DNA from: UBA3069 sp050633465
GTDB lineage: Bacteria; Pseudomonadota; Alphaproteobacteria; Rhodobacterales; Rhodobacteraceae
Length of the DNA: 64,000 nt
Direction: 5' to 3'
NCBI GenBank assembly: GCA_050633465.1
Contig: JBOEGO010000011.1
Span: forward strand, 124,001 to 188,000
Part shown: piece after piece, positions 8,271-17,073 of the stretch
Layout of the letters: each line of letters opens with the position of its first letter
How positions within the stretch are numbered: position 1 is the first letter of the stretch
The notes under the pieces: model-generated
Told to the model about the DNA's origin: nothing
Database searches by the model: none
What the model saw: the letters and a program-made list of their open reading frames with translations, nothing else
Program-made: the position numbers and the translations under genes

Positions 8271-8286
8271 AAGGATAGATACCATA
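8271..8286 (+). promoter_or_regulatory. Ribosome-binding site and AUA start of infC
   Basis: AAGGA at 8271-8275 is followed after 8 bases by ATA at 8284-8286, in frame with infC. The infC frame has no ATG, GTG or TTG from the upstream stop (TAG 8239-8241) until GTG 8398, which is inside the N-terminal domain. A non-AUG start is therefore required; AUU plays this role in E. coli infC, where it allows IF3 to repress its own translation. Confidence 0.7.
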
Positions 8287-8832
8287 GCTCGCAGACCCCA
8301 TAACGCGCCTCCGCAGCGCGACACCGGCCCCCGCATCAACGACAAAATTCGCAGCAATGAAATCCGCCTGATTGGCGCGGATGGCGAAAACGTCGGTGTG
8401 GTCACCCCCGCCCGCGCCATGGAAATGGCCGAAGAGGCAGGCCTGGACCTGGTTGAAATTTCACCAAATGCCGCACCGCCGGTCTGCAAGATCATGGATT
8501 TCGGCAAGTTCAAATATGAACAGCAGAAACGCGAATCCGAAGCCCGCAAAAAGCAAAAGATCATCGAAGTCAAAGAGGTCAAGTTCCGCCCGAACACCGA
8601 CACGCACGACTATGATGTGAAAATGCGCAGCGTGTTCAAGTTTCTTGACGGTGGCGATAAGGTGAAAATCACCCTGCGCTTCCGTGGCCGTGAAATGGCA
8701 CACCAGAACCTTGGCCGTGAATTGTTGCTGCGGGTTGCCGAGGACATTACCGATCACGGTAAGGTCGATTCCATGCCCAAAATGGAAGGCCGCCAGATGA
8801 TCATGATGATCTCTCCGCTGCCGCAAAAATAA
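8284..8832 (+). CDS. infC: Translation initiation factor IF-3
   Basis: IF3 binds the 30S subunit, prevents premature 50S joining and checks the start codon. Read from ATA 8284 the protein is 182 residues, the usual length, beginning with the ARRPHNAPPQRDTGPRIN segment, then the N domain (AMEMAEEAGLDLVEISPNA), the lysine-rich linker around QQKRESEARKKQKI and the C domain (KMRSVFKFLDGGDKVKITLRFRGRE) ending in EGRQMIMMISP. Starting at the first canonical codon (GTG 8398) would remove the beginning of the N domain. AUA has good ribosome-binding-site spacing; ATT 8242 and ATA 8275 are in-frame alternatives with worse spacing. It stands alone, with its own terminator. Confidence 0.95.
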   Translation: MARRPHNAPPQRDTGPRINDKIRSNEIRLIGADGENVGVVTPARAMEMAEEAGLDLVEISPNAAPPVCKIMDFGKFKYEQQKRESEARKKQKIIEVKEVKFRPNTDTHDYDVKMRSVFKFLDGGDKVKITLRFRGREMAHQNLGRELLLRVAEDITDHGKVDSMPKMEGRQMIMMISPLPQK

Positions 8833-8835
8833 CCC

Positions 8836-8886
8836 GTTCCATCACCATGGAACAGAAAATGCCCCACCGTTTGGCGGGGCATTTTT
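8836..8886. terminator. Terminator region between infC and the convergent gene
   Basis: A 7-bp hairpin GTTCCAT/ATGGAAC (8836-8853) is followed by a stronger one in which AAAATGCCCC pairs with GGGGCATTTTT (8856-8886). The T run on the plus side and the A run on the other side let it act in both directions. Confidence 0.85.
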
Positions 8887-8904
8887 CATTTATAAATCAG
8901 CGCA

Positions 8905-9504
8905 CTACAGGCAGGTGTTGATATCGGCCTTGACCTGTCCGGCAAACCGGCCATCCGCGCTTTGATAGTTATAAGTATAGCGGAAACCGTAATCGCGCAT
9001 CAGCGTGGTGATCGCCTCGGAGCCACACAGATTGGCTTTGACGACCCGCTCTTGCCCGGTGATCAGCTGCGGGCGATCCAATGCGGCAAATGGCTCGTTA
9101 AAGGTGTAATAATACTGCACGCTCAATTTGTTGACGGCCATATTATTGAAATACATGCCCTGCCCAACACCGGACTTATGTTGCGTGTTCTGCTTCATCG
9201 CCACATCTTCGAAAAAGGCGATCACCTCGCGTTGCATCGGCGTCAGCTTTTGCTCGCGCACCAATGGCACCTGCGACAGGGCCACGATCTGGTTCAGTTT
9301 TTCCGCCGCAGTATTGCCGCTGATGCTGATCAGATCGGTGTCGGCCCGTGTCACCACATCGGTTTCTGGCGCTGCGACAACGGGCGCGGCATTCGCCACC
9401 ACAACCGGTGCATCAGCCGCATCGCCACGGTCCAGAATATATGTCACACCAATCGCAAGTAACGCACCCGTGGAAATCATCCCCACGGTTTCAGAAATTT
9501 TCAT
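8905..9504 (-). CDS. Hypothetical exported or membrane-anchored protein
   Basis: Protein of 199 residues that I do not recognise. Residues about 6-25 (VGMISTGALLAIGVTYIL) form a membrane helix or uncleaved signal, followed by an Ala/Val/Pro-rich linker (about 30-50). The body contains a polar domain with SVQYYYTFNEPFAALDRP and a C-terminal GFRYTYNYQSADGRFAGQVKAD segment; two cysteines, one in ANLCGSEA and one two residues from the end (INTCL), could form a disulfide in the periplasm. Ribosome-binding site GGGGGATAG precedes the start. It is convergent with infC and shares its terminator. Confidence 0.75.
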   Translation of the reverse strand: MKISETVGMISTGALLAIGVTYILDRGDAADAPVVVANAAPVVAAPETDVVTRADTDLISISGNTAAEKLNQIVALSQVPLVREQKLTPMQREVIAFFEDVAMKQNTQHKSGVGQGMYFNNMAVNKLSVQYYYTFNEPFAALDRPQLITGQERVVKANLCGSEAITTLMRDYGFRYTYNYQSADGRFAGQVKADINTCL

Positions 9505-9738
9505 GTCTATCCCCCATTGTCATCCCATCGGGCGCCACATATTTTGGCAGCAGGGCAACCCTTGGTATTTTTCCAATCAGAAGCTACCATATAGTGGGCA
9601 CACGACAACACTTATTGGGGGAAAACGCACAAAAATTAACCCTTACTCTACGACAGTTTCGCGAATCACGCCCCTGATACAGGCCCGACCCCACATGCAC
9701 CCCCGCCCCTTGAACGCTGAACCAAAAGAAAACGGCCC

Positions 9739-10308
9739 ATGGCACGGTTGATTTTGCTCAACAAACCCTTTGATGTGCTGTCCCAGTTCACTGACAAAGG
9801 AAGCGAAGGGTCACCGCGCGCCACCCTGTCGGATTTCGTCAAAGTTCCCGGTGTCTATCCTGCCGGCCGGTTGGATCGCGACAGCGAAGGCCTGTTGCTG
9901 CTGACCGATGACGGCAAATTGCAGGCACGCATTGCGGACCCGCGCCATAAGATGGCGAAAACCTATTGGGCCTTGGTTGAACGGATCCCTACCGATGAAT
10001 CCCTGAACACCCTGCGCAACGGTGTCCAACTCAAAGACGGAATGACCCGCCCGGCCAAGGTCCGCCGCATGGATGCCCCGCTGAACCTGTGGGATCGCGT
10101 CCCGCCTGTGCGTTACCGCAAATCTGTGCCTGATTGCTGGATCGAACTGACCATCTCCGAGGGGCGCAACCGACAGGTGCGCCGCATGACCGCCGCCATC
10201 GGTCACCCGACGCTGCGCCTGATCCGTGCGCGGATTGGCGAATGGGATCTGGGCGGGCTAAGGCCCGGTGAATGGCGTGACGGGCCTGTGCGCTGGCGCA
10301 GCAGTTGA
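9739..10308 (+). CDS. rluE: 23S rRNA pseudouridine synthase, RluE/RsuA family
   Basis: Protein of 189 residues of the RsuA/RluB/E/F family, which turns a specific rRNA uridine into pseudouridine (U2457 of 23S rRNA for E. coli RluE). It lacks the N-terminal S4 domain, as RluE does, and begins with LILLNKPFDVLSQFTD. The catalytic Asp is in GRLDRDSEGLLLLTDDG (about residue 52), and the family motif ISEGRNRQVRRMTAAIGHPTLRLIR follows near residue 138. The exact target base is inferred from family similarity. Confidence 0.88.
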   Translation: MARLILLNKPFDVLSQFTDKGSEGSPRATLSDFVKVPGVYPAGRLDRDSEGLLLLTDDGKLQARIADPRHKMAKTYWALVERIPTDESLNTLRNGVQLKDGMTRPAKVRRMDAPLNLWDRVPPVRYRKSVPDCWIELTISEGRNRQVRRMTAAIGHPTLRLIRARIGEWDLGGLRPGEWRDGPVRWRSS

Positions 10309-10371
10309 TCGGTTACAGGGCCAGAACTCTGGTTCGAACGTCCGGTTGAACTCAGCAAATCCGGTCGCAAC

Positions 10372-11979
10372 CTACTGGGAATCCAGCAACAATTTCGACA
10401 CTGGCGCAAGAGCGACCCGCGCGGCGCGGTCCTGTAACCCCCACAACAACAGGGCCGAAACCGTGTCAGGCCGCAAACGGCCCACCATGATCACGCCATT
10501 GGCCTCTTGCCCCGCTTTGAATGCGGCATTGTCCAGAAAACGGCGGATCACATCGGCGCTTTGGCCCTTGCTGTCGAAATCGCGAAACACCGAAGCCGCA
10601 GGAACGCCCTGTTTCACCGCCAGTTTTTCGGCTGTGTTCAACCCTTTGGGAAACAACAGTAAACCATGGCCGGATTGGGCCAGAATACCGGCGACCTGAT
10701 CGGAAATTACGCGGCTTTCCTGTAACCCTATGCTGTCGCCCTCCATCACGGCGACGGCTTCGGGCACGGCGGCAAACACGGCATTCAGCACGGTTTCGGC
10801 GTCACGCGGTTGTGCGCCCGCAGGCAAATCCGTCAGTGCCAGCACCTCGAATCCGGCATCGCGATAGGTTTTCATGGCCGCCCCGGCATCGGCGCGGCTG
10901 GCATCCACTGCGAAACTGATCGGATAGGGAAAGGCAGCAAGAGCCTCCAGCCCGATCGGGCTGTCGCCGCGATCTATCAGCACGATGGCCATTCTGGGCT
11001 TGTCTTCGGCATTTTCGAACGGCGCGGCAAAGGCGGTGATCGGGCGGGCCTTGCTGTCGGTCGTTTTAGAAACGGCAGGCACAGTTCCCGTGCCGACCAA
11101 GGGCAAACGGCTGCCGGAATCGGCGCGTTCGGTCAAACGCACTGCGGGTGTGCCGATACTGGGGCGGTCGGACTCCGTTTGCTCCTCCTGCTCTGGCGTC
11201 AGGGGCGCAGGGGGTGTTTCGGCCTCTGCCTGTGGCGTCACGGGGCGCGGCTCTGTCACCATGGGCAGGGCTGCGGCAGATTGGCGGGGGGCATCGCCGG
11301 TTTCGGGTTGCTCGGGCGCTATGTCGGCTGTGTCAGCCTGCGTTTGTTCGGCTGTAGGGTCACCCGCAACCGGCTCTGCGCTACTTTGATCCGGCTCTAC
11401 TTTTTCAGCCTTTTCAACAGGTTCTTCGTTAGGTGCGATCTCTGCCCCGGCTGTTTCCTCTGGTATGCTTGCGACCTCGCCCGAGGGAAAGGCGCTTTGC
11501 TCCGGCTCTGCCTCTGGCAATGCCGGCTGCGCAGGATCGGTTGAAATGCTCAACCGTTGCTCGGTTTCGGGCGCATCGGGCAGGGCCGCCTGCGGATTGG
11601 GCAACACCGGCTCCTCGGGGTCGGCAGCGGCCATTTCGGCCCCCTCTGCTCCGGCCTCGGGCGCATCCATTGCCCCGTTTACATCGCTGGTATCTGGCGG
11701 CGCTGCGGATGCTGTTTCCGATGCGGCCAGCGGGGCCAACTCTTCGGTCGTGGGGGCATCGACACGTGACGCGGCCCCGGCTTTTTCAACAGGTTCGGGC
11801 ACGGGCAAGGCGGTTGTGCCATCGACAGGCGGCTGGTTAAAACCGGACCCTGCCGGAACCTCTGCCATGCCTGCATCGGGGCGCGGCGCCGATGGCGGAC
11901 CCAAAAAAACCGAAAGCCCCACAGCCACGGCGACCGACACCACCGCCCCCGCCAGAATACCACCCAGAACGCCTCGCAT
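10372..11979 (-). CDS. Divergent polysaccharide deacetylase family protein
   Basis: Protein of 535 residues starting at ATG 11979 (MRGVLGGILAG), which has a GGAGC ribosome-binding site; the frame is open to 12189 without family character. Residues 4-26 form an N-terminal membrane helix. About residues 30-290 are a low-complexity linker rich in Pro, Glu, Ala and Thr. The C-terminal 220 residues (from about KPRMAIVLIDRGDSPIGLEAL) match the divergent polysaccharide deacetylase (YibQ/DUF610) fold, ending in FRDFDSKGQSADVIRRFLDNAAF and an RLRPDTVSALLLWG motif. The substrate is unknown; a cell-envelope or peptidoglycan-linked role is likely because of the anchor and linker. Confidence 0.8.
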   Translation of the reverse strand: MRGVLGGILAGAVVSVAVAVGLSVFLGPPSAPRPDAGMAEVPAGSGFNQPPVDGTTALPVPEPVEKAGAASRVDAPTTEELAPLAASETASAAPPDTSDVNGAMDAPEAGAEGAEMAAADPEEPVLPNPQAALPDAPETEQRLSISTDPAQPALPEAEPEQSAFPSGEVASIPEETAGAEIAPNEEPVEKAEKVEPDQSSAEPVAGDPTAEQTQADTADIAPEQPETGDAPRQSAAALPMVTEPRPVTPQAEAETPPAPLTPEQEEQTESDRPSIGTPAVRLTERADSGSRLPLVGTGTVPAVSKTTDSKARPITAFAAPFENAEDKPRMAIVLIDRGDSPIGLEALAAFPYPISFAVDASRADAGAAMKTYRDAGFEVLALTDLPAGAQPRDAETVLNAVFAAVPEAVAVMEGDSIGLQESRVISDQVAGILAQSGHGLLLFPKGLNTAEKLAVKQGVPAASVFRDFDSKGQSADVIRRFLDNAAFKAGQEANGVIMVGRLRPDTVSALLLWGLQDRAARVALAPVSKLLLDSQ

Positions 11980-12216
11980 TGTCGCTGCTCCTTTTCGTGC
12001 CTGTGCACGCCTCGTTATCCTTTGGTCGGCAAAAATGCCGCCCCTACGCCACGCAGCCCTATCGGCCGCCTTTTTTTCATGGCTCCGGCGCGCATATTCG
12101 ATGGTTCGAACCGCCGGTTTACCCGCCTGCCCCCCTTGACGCTTGGGCGCAAGCCTGAACAAGTATACCGCGACCAGGGGTCGGGTCACCAGCCCGTTAA
12201 CGAAAAGATAGGCCAG

Positions 12217-12798
12217 ATGCTGCTTCTCATAGATAATTACGACAGTTTTACCTATAATCTAGTGCATTTCCTTGGCGAATTGGGCGCCGAGGTCGTGGTG
12301 AAACGCAACGATAAAATCGATGTGCAACAAGCCATGGCAATGAACCCTGCCGGGATATTGCTATCACCGGGGCCGCGCACACCGGATCAGGCGGGCATTT
12401 GTCTGGCATTGACACAGGCCGCTGCGGAAACCCGCACGCCGCTGATGGGGGTTTGTCTGGGGCATCAAACCATCGGGCAGGTGTTCGGGGGCAAGGTGGT
12501 GCGCTGTCATGAAATCGTGCATGGCAAGATGGGCGAAATCCTGCACAGGGGAAATGGGCTGTTCACCGACCTGCCCTCGCCATTAAAAGCCACGCGTTAT
12601 CATAGCCTTGTGGTGGATCGCGACAGCCTGCCCGACTGTTTGGAAGTCACCGCCGATCTGGCGGATGGCACCATCATGGGCCTGCAACACCGCGAATTGC
12701 CGATCCACGGTGTGCAGTTCCACCCTGAATCCATTGCATCCGAACATGGTCACGCGCTGTTGCAGAACTTTTTGAACGTGATGAAGGTGGCGGCATGA
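12217..12798 (+). CDS. trpG: Anthranilate synthase component II (glutamine amidotransferase)
   Basis: Class I glutamine amidotransferase of 193 residues that supplies ammonia to TrpE for anthranilate. It starts with MLLLIDNYDSFTYNL, has the nucleophile Cys80 in GVCLGHQTIGQ and the His/Glu pair in VQFHPESIASEHGH. I use ATG 12217; the frame is open further upstream (from 12022), but that part is not family-like. TrpE is not in the window. trpG, trpD, trpC, moaC and moeA are linked by 1-4 base overlaps and form one operon. Confidence 0.95.
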   Translation: MLLLIDNYDSFTYNLVHFLGELGAEVVVKRNDKIDVQQAMAMNPAGILLSPGPRTPDQAGICLALTQAAAETRTPLMGVCLGHQTIGQVFGGKVVRCHEIVHGKMGEILHRGNGLFTDLPSPLKATRYHSLVVDRDSLPDCLEVTADLADGTIMGLQHRELPIHGVQFHPESIASEHGHALLQNFLNVMKVAA

Positions 12799-13814
12799 GT
12801 GATGCAATGAAACCGCTGATTTTCGCCGCCTCCGAAGGACCGCTTTCTCACGCGCAGGCACAGGCGGCGTTTGATCTGCTGTTTGACGGAAAGGCCACCC
12901 CGGCGCAGGTCGGCGGGTTCCTGATGGCCCTGCGCGCACGCGGTGAATCAGTGGCCGAATATGCCGCAGCCGCTGCTGCAATGCGGGCCAAATGCGTGCC
13001 CGTGACAGCCCCCGAAAATGCGATGGATATCGTTGGCACAGGCGGCGACGGCATGCACACCCTGAACATTTCCACCGCCACCGCATTTGTGGTGGCAGGG
13101 GCCGGTGTTCCGGTGGCGAAACACGGAAACCGCGCGGCCTCGTCCAAATCCGGCACGGCGGATGTGCAAACCGAATTGGGCATCAATGTGATGGCAGGCC
13201 CCGTCGCCACCGAACGCGGTCTGGCCGAGGCAAACATCGGTTTCATGATGGCGCAGATCCACCATCCCGCGATGAAACACGTCGGACCTGTGCGCGCTGA
13301 ATTGGGCTGCAAAACCATATTCAACATCCTTGGTCCATTGACCAATCCTGCGGGCGTCAAACGGCAGTTGACCGGCGCATTTGCCGCCGATCTGATATGG
13401 CCGATGGCCGAAACCTTGCAGATGCTTGGCTCGCAAAAGGCATGGCTGGTGCATGGATCGGATGGCACCGATGAAATCACCATCACAGGCACGACCGAAG
13501 TCGCCGCATTGGAAAACGGCAAGATACGCGGCATGCAAATCCACCCCGAGGACGCGGGCCTGCCCGTGCATCGGTTCCGCGATATTCTGGGTGGCGCCCC
13601 CAGCGAAAATGCCGCCGCGATCCGGGCGCTGATGGCAGGCGAAAAATCCGCCTATCGCGATGCCGTGCTGTTGAATGCAGCCGCGGCACTGGTGGTCGCG
13701 GACAAGGTCGAAAACCTGAAATCCGGCGCTGAAATGGCAGCGGAATCGATCGATTCCGGCAAGGCAAAAACCGCGTTGGAAACATTGGCGCGCATCACAT
13801 CGGAGGCCGCATGA
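12795..13814 (+). CDS. trpD: Anthranilate phosphoribosyltransferase
   Basis: Protein of 339 residues that joins anthranilate to PRPP in tryptophan synthesis. It shows the PRPP-binding glycine loop DIVGTGGDGMHTLNIST (about residue 77), KHGNRAASSKSGTADV and the metal-binding HGSDGTDEI region. Length is typical. ATGA overlap with trpG and with trpC. Confidence 0.96.
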   Translation: MSDAMKPLIFAASEGPLSHAQAQAAFDLLFDGKATPAQVGGFLMALRARGESVAEYAAAAAAMRAKCVPVTAPENAMDIVGTGGDGMHTLNISTATAFVVAGAGVPVAKHGNRAASSKSGTADVQTELGINVMAGPVATERGLAEANIGFMMAQIHHPAMKHVGPVRAELGCKTIFNILGPLTNPAGVKRQLTGAFAADLIWPMAETLQMLGSQKAWLVHGSDGTDEITITGTTEVAALENGKIRGMQIHPEDAGLPVHRFRDILGGAPSENAAAIRALMAGEKSAYRDAVLLNAAAALVVADKVENLKSGAEMAAESIDSGKAKTALETLARITSEAA

Positions 13815-14629
13815 GCCCGACCATTCTAGACAAAATCAAAGCCTATAAACTGGAAGAGGTCGCAGCCGACAAGCTCGCGAAACCGCTGGAAACCATCGAG
13901 GCAGAGGCCCGTGCCGCCTCTCCCGTGCGCCCCTTTGCCGATGCGCTGCACGCCGCATCCCGCGAAGGATACGGATTGATCGCCGAGGTGAAAAAAGCCA
14001 GCCCTTCCAAGGGGTTGATCCGCGATGATTTTGAACCATCCCTATTGGCCGCTGCCTATGCTGCGGGCGGGGCGACATGTCTGTCAGTGCTGACCGACAC
14101 ACCCTCTTTTCAGGGGGCCAAGGAGTTTCTGGTCGCCGCCCGCGCTGCCTGTGAATTGCCCGCGCTGCGCAAGGATTTCATGTATGATACCTATCAGGTG
14201 GCCGAGGCCCGCGCCCTGAACGCCGACTGCATTCTGATCATCATGGCCTCTGTTTCCGATAGCCAAGCCGCCGAATTGGAAGATGCCGCAATCCACTGGG
14301 GCATGGACGCCCTGATCGAAGTGCATAACGCCGAGGAACTGGAGCGTGCCGCCCGCCTGAAATCGCGCCTGATCGGGATCAACAACCGCGATTTGAATAC
14401 CTTTGAAACATCTCTGGATACCACACGGGTTCTGTCAAAACAGGTGCCCGAAGGGCGCATGCTGATTTCAGAATCCGGTTTGAACAGCCCCGATGATCTG
14501 GCAGATATGGCCCGGTTCGGTGCGCGCTGTTTCTTGATCGGGGAAAGCCTGATGCGGCAGCAAAACGTCGAACAGGCCACCCGCGAACTGTTGGCCAATC
14601 CGCTGCGTCCCGGCGGGGGCATGATGTGA
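13811..14629 (+). CDS. trpC: Indole-3-glycerol phosphate synthase
   Basis: TIM-barrel enzyme of 272 residues catalysing ring closure to indole-3-glycerol phosphate. Recognisable strands are GLIAEVKKASPSKGLI (about residue 56), LPALRKDFMYDTYQV, LIGINNRDLNTFET and LISESGLNSPDDL. It is the monofunctional form, not fused to TrpF. Its stop overlaps the moaC start by one base. Confidence 0.96.
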   Translation: MSPTILDKIKAYKLEEVAADKLAKPLETIEAEARAASPVRPFADALHAASREGYGLIAEVKKASPSKGLIRDDFEPSLLAAAYAAGGATCLSVLTDTPSFQGAKEFLVAARAACELPALRKDFMYDTYQVAEARALNADCILIIMASVSDSQAAELEDAAIHWGMDALIEVHNAEELERAARLKSRLIGINNRDLNTFETSLDTTRVLSKQVPEGRMLISESGLNSPDDLADMARFGARCFLIGESLMRQQNVEQATRELLANPLRPGGGMM

Positions 14630-15114
14630 TGACCGATCAGAACGGGCTGACGCATTTTGATACCGACGGTCAGGCACATATGGTTGATGTGTCCGACAAA
14701 CCCGTGACCTCGCGTATTGCGACCGCCGAAGGGTGGATCAGGATGGCGCCGGAAACCCATGACATCATTGCCCAAGGCCGCGCCAAAAAAGGCGACGTTC
14801 TGGGCGTGGCGCGTTTGGCAGGCATCATGGGGGCCAAGAAAACCCCTGATCTGATCCCTTTGTGCCACCCCTTGCCGGTGACCAAAGTGTCGGTCGAGCT
14901 GACCCCGGATGCCGGCCTGCCCGGCGTGCGCATTGTCGCCACCGTCAAAACCACAGGCCAGACCGGGGTCGAGATGGAGGCATTAACAGCCGTTAATATC
15001 GCGGCGCTGACCGTTTATGACATGACCAAAGCCGTTGATAAGGCAATGGAAATCGGCGGCATTCGCGTGATCCTGAAAGACGGCGGAAAATCCGGCCGGT
15101 TCGAGGCAAAATGA
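14629..15114 (+). CDS. moaC: Cyclic pyranopterin monophosphate synthase MoaC
   Basis: Protein of 161 residues acting in the first stage of molybdenum cofactor synthesis with MoaA. Family motifs are HMVDVSDKPVTSRIA near the start, LIPLCHPLPVTKVSVEL in the middle and GVEMEALTAVNIAALTVYDM towards the end. The start is ATG 14629, within the TGATG junction with trpC; GTG 14626 is an alternative adding one residue. Its place in a trp operon is common in Rhodobacterales. Confidence 0.95.
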   Translation: MTDQNGLTHFDTDGQAHMVDVSDKPVTSRIATAEGWIRMAPETHDIIAQGRAKKGDVLGVARLAGIMGAKKTPDLIPLCHPLPVTKVSVELTPDAGLPGVRIVATVKTTGQTGVEMEALTAVNIAALTVYDMTKAVDKAMEIGGIRVILKDGGKSGRFEAK

Positions 15115-16286
15115 TTTCCATATCCGAGGCACTGGAGCAACTGTTCGATCTGGTCACCGAAATGCCGGTTGAAACGGTGCCATTGGCACAGGCCGCCGGT
15201 CGCGTGCTGGCGCGTGATGTCACCGCAACCCGCAGTCAACCACCTTTTGCTGCCTCGGCGATGGATGGTTACGCCGTCCGCGCCGAAGATTTGGCAAAGG
15301 GCGCGAAATTCACCGTGATCGGGGAAAGCGCCGCAGGCCATGGGTTTGGCGGTGACGTTCGCCAGGGAGAGGCCGTGCGCATTTTCACCGGCGCCCCCCT
15401 GCCGGAAGGTGCAAGTTTCGTTGTTATTCAAGAGGATGTAAGCCGGATTTCAACCCAGATCACCGTGACTGGCGATACCGGAAGCAATAGCAATATCCGC
15501 CCCGCAGGAGTTGATTTCCGCGAAGGCGATTCCATGACCGCCCCGCGTGTGTTGCGCGCTGCCGATCAGGCGTTGTTGGCATCCATGAATGTCGCGCAGG
15601 TGCCCGTGTTCAAACGGCCTGACGTGGCGCTGATCTCTACCGGGGATGAATTGGTGATGCCCGGTGAAACCCCGGGCCAGGATCAAATCATCGCCTCAAA
15701 CACGTTTGGATTGAAGGCAATGCTGGACGCGGCAGGCGCGCATACCCGCATCCTGCCGATCGCGGGCGATAATGCGCCCGCGCTGGAAATGGCGTTTGAT
15801 CTGGCATCCGGCGCCGATCTGATGGTAACGATTGGCGGCGCCTCTGTGGGGGACCACGATATCGTCGCCCCCGTGGCGCAAAGCCTTGGAATGGAACAAA
15901 GTTTTTACAAGGTTGCGATGCGGCCGGGCAAACCTTTGATGGCGGGGCGGATGGGCAAGATGGCCATGATAGGGCTGCCGGGCAATCCGGTGTCCGCCAT
16001 GGTCTGTGGCCAGATTTTTCTGGTGCCGGTGCTGCGTGCGATGCTTGGCCTTGGCCGTGCGCCCTGCCCGCGCCTGACTGCCGAACTGTCCGCGCCCCTG
16101 CCCGCCAACGGACCACGCGAACACTATATGCGCGCACAGGCTGACAATGGCCGTGTGCAGCCATTCGACAATCAGGACAGTTCGCTTTTGTCGGTTTTGT
16201 CGCAATCCAACGCCCTTTTGGTCTGCCCCCCTGACATGCCCGCCCGAGGCCCGGGCGACAGGGTGGAATATATCCCGCTTGATTAA
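15111..16286 (+). CDS. moeA: Molybdopterin molybdenumtransferase MoeA
   Basis: Protein of 391 residues that inserts molybdate into adenylylated molybdopterin. Motifs visible are SAMDGYAVRA (about residue 46), the ALISTGDELVMPGE region, IGGASVGDHD and MRPGKPLMAGRMG with the LPGNPVSAMV loop. ATGA overlap with moaC; last gene of the trp-moa operon, followed by lexA under its own promoter. Confidence 0.95.
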   Translation: MISISEALEQLFDLVTEMPVETVPLAQAAGRVLARDVTATRSQPPFAASAMDGYAVRAEDLAKGAKFTVIGESAAGHGFGGDVRQGEAVRIFTGAPLPEGASFVVIQEDVSRISTQITVTGDTGSNSNIRPAGVDFREGDSMTAPRVLRAADQALLASMNVAQVPVFKRPDVALISTGDELVMPGETPGQDQIIASNTFGLKAMLDAAGAHTRILPIAGDNAPALEMAFDLASGADLMVTIGGASVGDHDIVAPVAQSLGMEQSFYKVAMRPGKPLMAGRMGKMAMIGLPGNPVSAMVCGQIFLVPVLRAMLGLGRAPCPRLTAELSAPLPANGPREHYMRAQADNGRVQPFDNQDSSLLSVLSQSNALLVCPPDMPARGPGDRVEYIPLD

Positions 16287-16313
16287 TCCTGGACGAACAG
16301 TCTTACGAAACAG

Positions 16314-16342
16314 TTGACACAAAACGGGAACATGAATAGAAC
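16314..16342 (+). promoter_or_regulatory. lexA promoter with SOS box over the -10
   Basis: TTGACA (16314-16319) and TAGAAC (16337-16342) with a 17-base spacer form a good sigma-70 promoter. GAAC-N7-GAAC at 16328-16342 is the alphaproteobacterial LexA box and covers the -10, so LexA would repress its own gene by blocking polymerase. The box lies 35 bases before the lexA ATG. Confidence 0.88.
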
Positions 16343-16377
16343 ATTCGTTAACAGGCATCGGATCGAGGGCATCAAAA

Positions 16378-17073
16378 ATGTTAACGCGCAAACAGTTGGA
16401 CCTGCTGGAATTCATTCAAAAACGGGTGCAACGCGATGGTGTTCCCCCCTCCTTTGACGAAATGAAAGAAGCCCTGGATCTGCGTTCGAAATCCGGCATT
16501 CACCGTTTGATCACAGCACTGGAAGAACGCGGTTTCATCCGCCGTCTGGCGCACCGTGCCCGCGCCATCGAAATCGTTAAGCTGCCCGAGGCATTGGGCG
16601 GCGAGCCGCAGGGTTTCACCCCCAAAGTCATCGACGGTGACCGCCCCGACAGCAAACCATCGGGGGCTATGTCAGTGGATGCGCTGCATGTGGTCGAACT
16701 GGCCGTGATGGGCCGGATTGCGGCTGGCGTTCCCATTGCCGCGATCAATGAGGTATCGCATCACGTGGCCGTCCCGGGCGGCATGGTCAGCAAGGGCGGC
16801 GAACACTATGCGCTTGAAGTAAAAGGCGATTCAATGATCGACGCCGGCATCAATGACGGTGATGTCGTGGTGATCCGCGAAACATCCGTGGCCGACAACG
16901 GCGATATCGTTGTCGCCTTGGTCGAGGATCAGGAAGCCACGCTGAAACGGTTCTATCGCCGCGGCGAATCCATTGCTCTCGAGGCGGCGAACCCCGCCTA
17001 TGAAACCCGCGTGCTTCCGTCAAACAAGGTTAAGGTGCAGGGCCGTCTGGTCGGGTTGATCCGCACCTATTGA
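16378..17073 (+). CDS. lexA: SOS response repressor LexA
   Basis: Repressor-protease of 231 residues. The N-terminal winged HTH (LTRKQLDLLEFIQKRV, then PSFDEMKEALDLRSKSGIHRLI) binds SOS boxes. The C-terminal serine protease domain has the self-cleavage bond Ala116-Gly117 in RIAAGVP, the nucleophile Ser152 in VKGDSMIDAG and Lys190 in ATLKRFYR. RecA filaments trigger self-cleavage after DNA damage. The autoregulatory box is just upstream, and a second box precedes uvrA at the other end of the window. It converges on comEC with a 7-base overlap. Confidence 0.97.
   Translation: MLTRKQLDLLEFIQKRVQRDGVPPSFDEMKEALDLRSKSGIHRLITALEERGFIRRLAHRARAIEIVKLPEALGGEPQGFTPKVIDGDRPDSKPSGAMSVDALHVVELAVMGRIAAGVPIAAINEVSHHVAVPGGMVSKGGEHYALEVKGDSMIDAGINDGDVVVIRETSVADNGDIVVALVEDQEATLKRFYRRGESIALEAANPAYETRVLPSNKVKVQGRLVGLIRTY

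Noticed and set aside
10309..10371. Possible tRNA-like sequence (GGTTCGAAC) after rluE
   Set aside because: The T-loop-like string stands alone; no acceptor or anticodon stems can be paired around it.
12943..13571. Minus-strand frames of over 200 codons opposite trpD
   Set aside because: trpD is complete with all motifs in an overlapping operon; the opposite frames are GC-bias artefacts.
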